Below, in pieces: positions 33,107 to 33,478 of a DNA stretch of 33,478 nt. This stretch comes from Caulobacter sp. (lineage in GTDB: Bacteria > Pseudomonadota > Alphaproteobacteria > Caulobacterales > Caulobacteraceae): NCBI GenBank assembly GCA_016125585.1, contig WGLL01000015.1, positions 111,668 to 145,145 on the forward strand, in the 5' to 3' direction. Positions within the stretch are counted from its first letter, which is position 1; each line of letters starts with the position of its first letter. The position numbers and the translations under genes were made by a program. The notes under the pieces are model-generated. The model was not told the DNA's origin and ran no database searches. It saw only the letters and a list, made by a program, of their open reading frames with translations.

Positions 33107-33337
33107 ATGACAGACAACAAAACCGGTGGTGGTTCTGAGAAGCCGATCGATCAGGATGCAACGGACTCCTATATCGATTGGCCTTACGCAACGGCCTATC
33201 TGCTCGATACGCTCGACCCGGAGCTGATCGAAGGGCACGCGAACCACATTCTTTGCAGGTCCCTGAATATCGGCAGAATGGTGGCGTTCATCGGCGCCGG
33301 CGTTTCGATGTCTTATGGCCGCGTGAGCTGGAGAGGC
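33107..33337 (+). pseudogene. SIR2-domain protein, 5' fragment interrupted by insertion sequence
   Basis: About 77 codons remain. After a polar N-terminus and a WPYATAYLLDTLDPELIEGH helix comes MVAFIGAGVSMSYGRVSWRGL, the NAD-binding opening motif (GAGxS) of SIR2-like domains, in the spacing seen in bacterial defence NADases (G-x-P/V-x-W). The reading then runs straight into an IS5-family element at about 33338, so the frame ends in unrelated sequence at 33388 and the gene is broken. The rest of it would lie beyond the element, outside the window. A purine-rich site (GGGGCGGAG) precedes ATG 33107. G+C is about 57% over 33121-33300, visibly below its neighbours, suggesting horizontal acquisition. 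Anti-phage function is inferred from the family only. Confidence 0.75.
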
Positions 33338-33478
33338 CTAGGTCGTGGACTCATAAGCTCTGAGCCACAGGCGTGTCGATGCGAGTAGGACGGCGGCGAG
33401 GAAGTTTCTGGCCAGCTTGTCGAAGCGGGTTGCGATGCGCCGGAAGTGCTTGAGCTTGCAGAAGAAGCGCTCGACCTG
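33338..33478 (-). mobile_element. IS5-family (IS427-like) insertion sequence, one end, with transposase C-terminus
   Basis: The minus strand encodes the last 46 residues of an IS5-type DDE transposase, with the stop TAG at 33340-33338. It contains VERFFCKLKHFRRIATRFDK (catalytic Glu of the DDE triad, plus the following K/R) and LARNFLAAVLLAS. The element continues past the right edge. The SIR2 reading stays sensible up to the CCTAGG at 33337-33342, so the junction lies there, and CTAG-type targets fit this group. The exact end and any target duplication cannot be fixed without the other end. Confidence 0.88.

Noticed and set aside
33338..33388. Continuation of the SIR2 frame to a stop at 33388
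   Set aside because: These codons are insertion-sequence DNA read in the wrong direction; they are not part of a natural protein.

Overview
The window reads as chromosomal DNA of a stalked, holdfast-forming alphaproteobacterium, most likely Caulobacteraceae (Caulobacter, Phenylobacterium or Brevundimonas). The grounds are high G+C, strong third-position G/C bias, a TonB-dependent receptor of the Xanthomonas-Caulobacter type and, above all, a complete eight-gene holdfast polysaccharide cluster (hfs). The genus call is inference; no 16S or other marker gene is present.

Layout. (1) 3-1730: 3' part of phosphoenolpyruvate carboxylase. (2) 1756-8016: a pectin/uronate locus. A secreted pectate lyase diverges from a TonB-dependent receptor, and two palindromic operators lie between them. 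A KDPG aldolase and an overlapping 2-keto-3-deoxygluconate kinase follow, so import, depolymerisation and the last steps to pyruvate plus glyceraldehyde-3-phosphate sit together. (3) 8077-9664: small exported or unknown proteins (RcnB-like, a 130-aa protein, a short leader-like ORF, a small Sel1-type protein) with repeat-type regulatory sites. (4) 9702-18784: the holdfast cluster. hfsD diverges from hfsA-hfsB-hfsC, which converges on hfsE-hfsF-hfsG-hfsH. Together they encode the initiating sugar transferase, glycosyltransferase, flippase, polymerase, deacetylase, chain-length protein, an associated kinase-like protein and the outer-membrane exporter. (5) 18900-18992: tRNA-Ser(GCU).

(6) 19086-22498: a translationally coupled pair, an alpha/beta serine hydrolase and a caspase-fold protease. 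It lies just after the tRNA and has a hairpin against the first ribosome-binding site. I know no function for this pair and consider it the best candidate for an undescribed system, possibly defence or cell death; that is inference. A convergent six-helix membrane protein follows. (7) 23415-26719: a TetR regulator next to an acyl-CoA synthetase and divergent from a TauD-type dioxygenase. (8) 26914-29257: an exported unknown and a large cysteine-rich Sel1-repeat protein. (9) 29406-32916: a MacA-MacB-type tripartite ABC exporter operon whose adaptor carries an unusual inserted LTxxQ-like helical region.

(10) 33107-33478: the first 77 codons of a SIR2-domain gene of the kind common in phage-defence systems, broken by an IS5-family insertion sequence that runs off the window end. 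Composition drops here (about 57% G+C over 33121-33300), which fits a horizontally acquired gene.

No CRISPR array, rRNA, integrase or prophage gene was seen.
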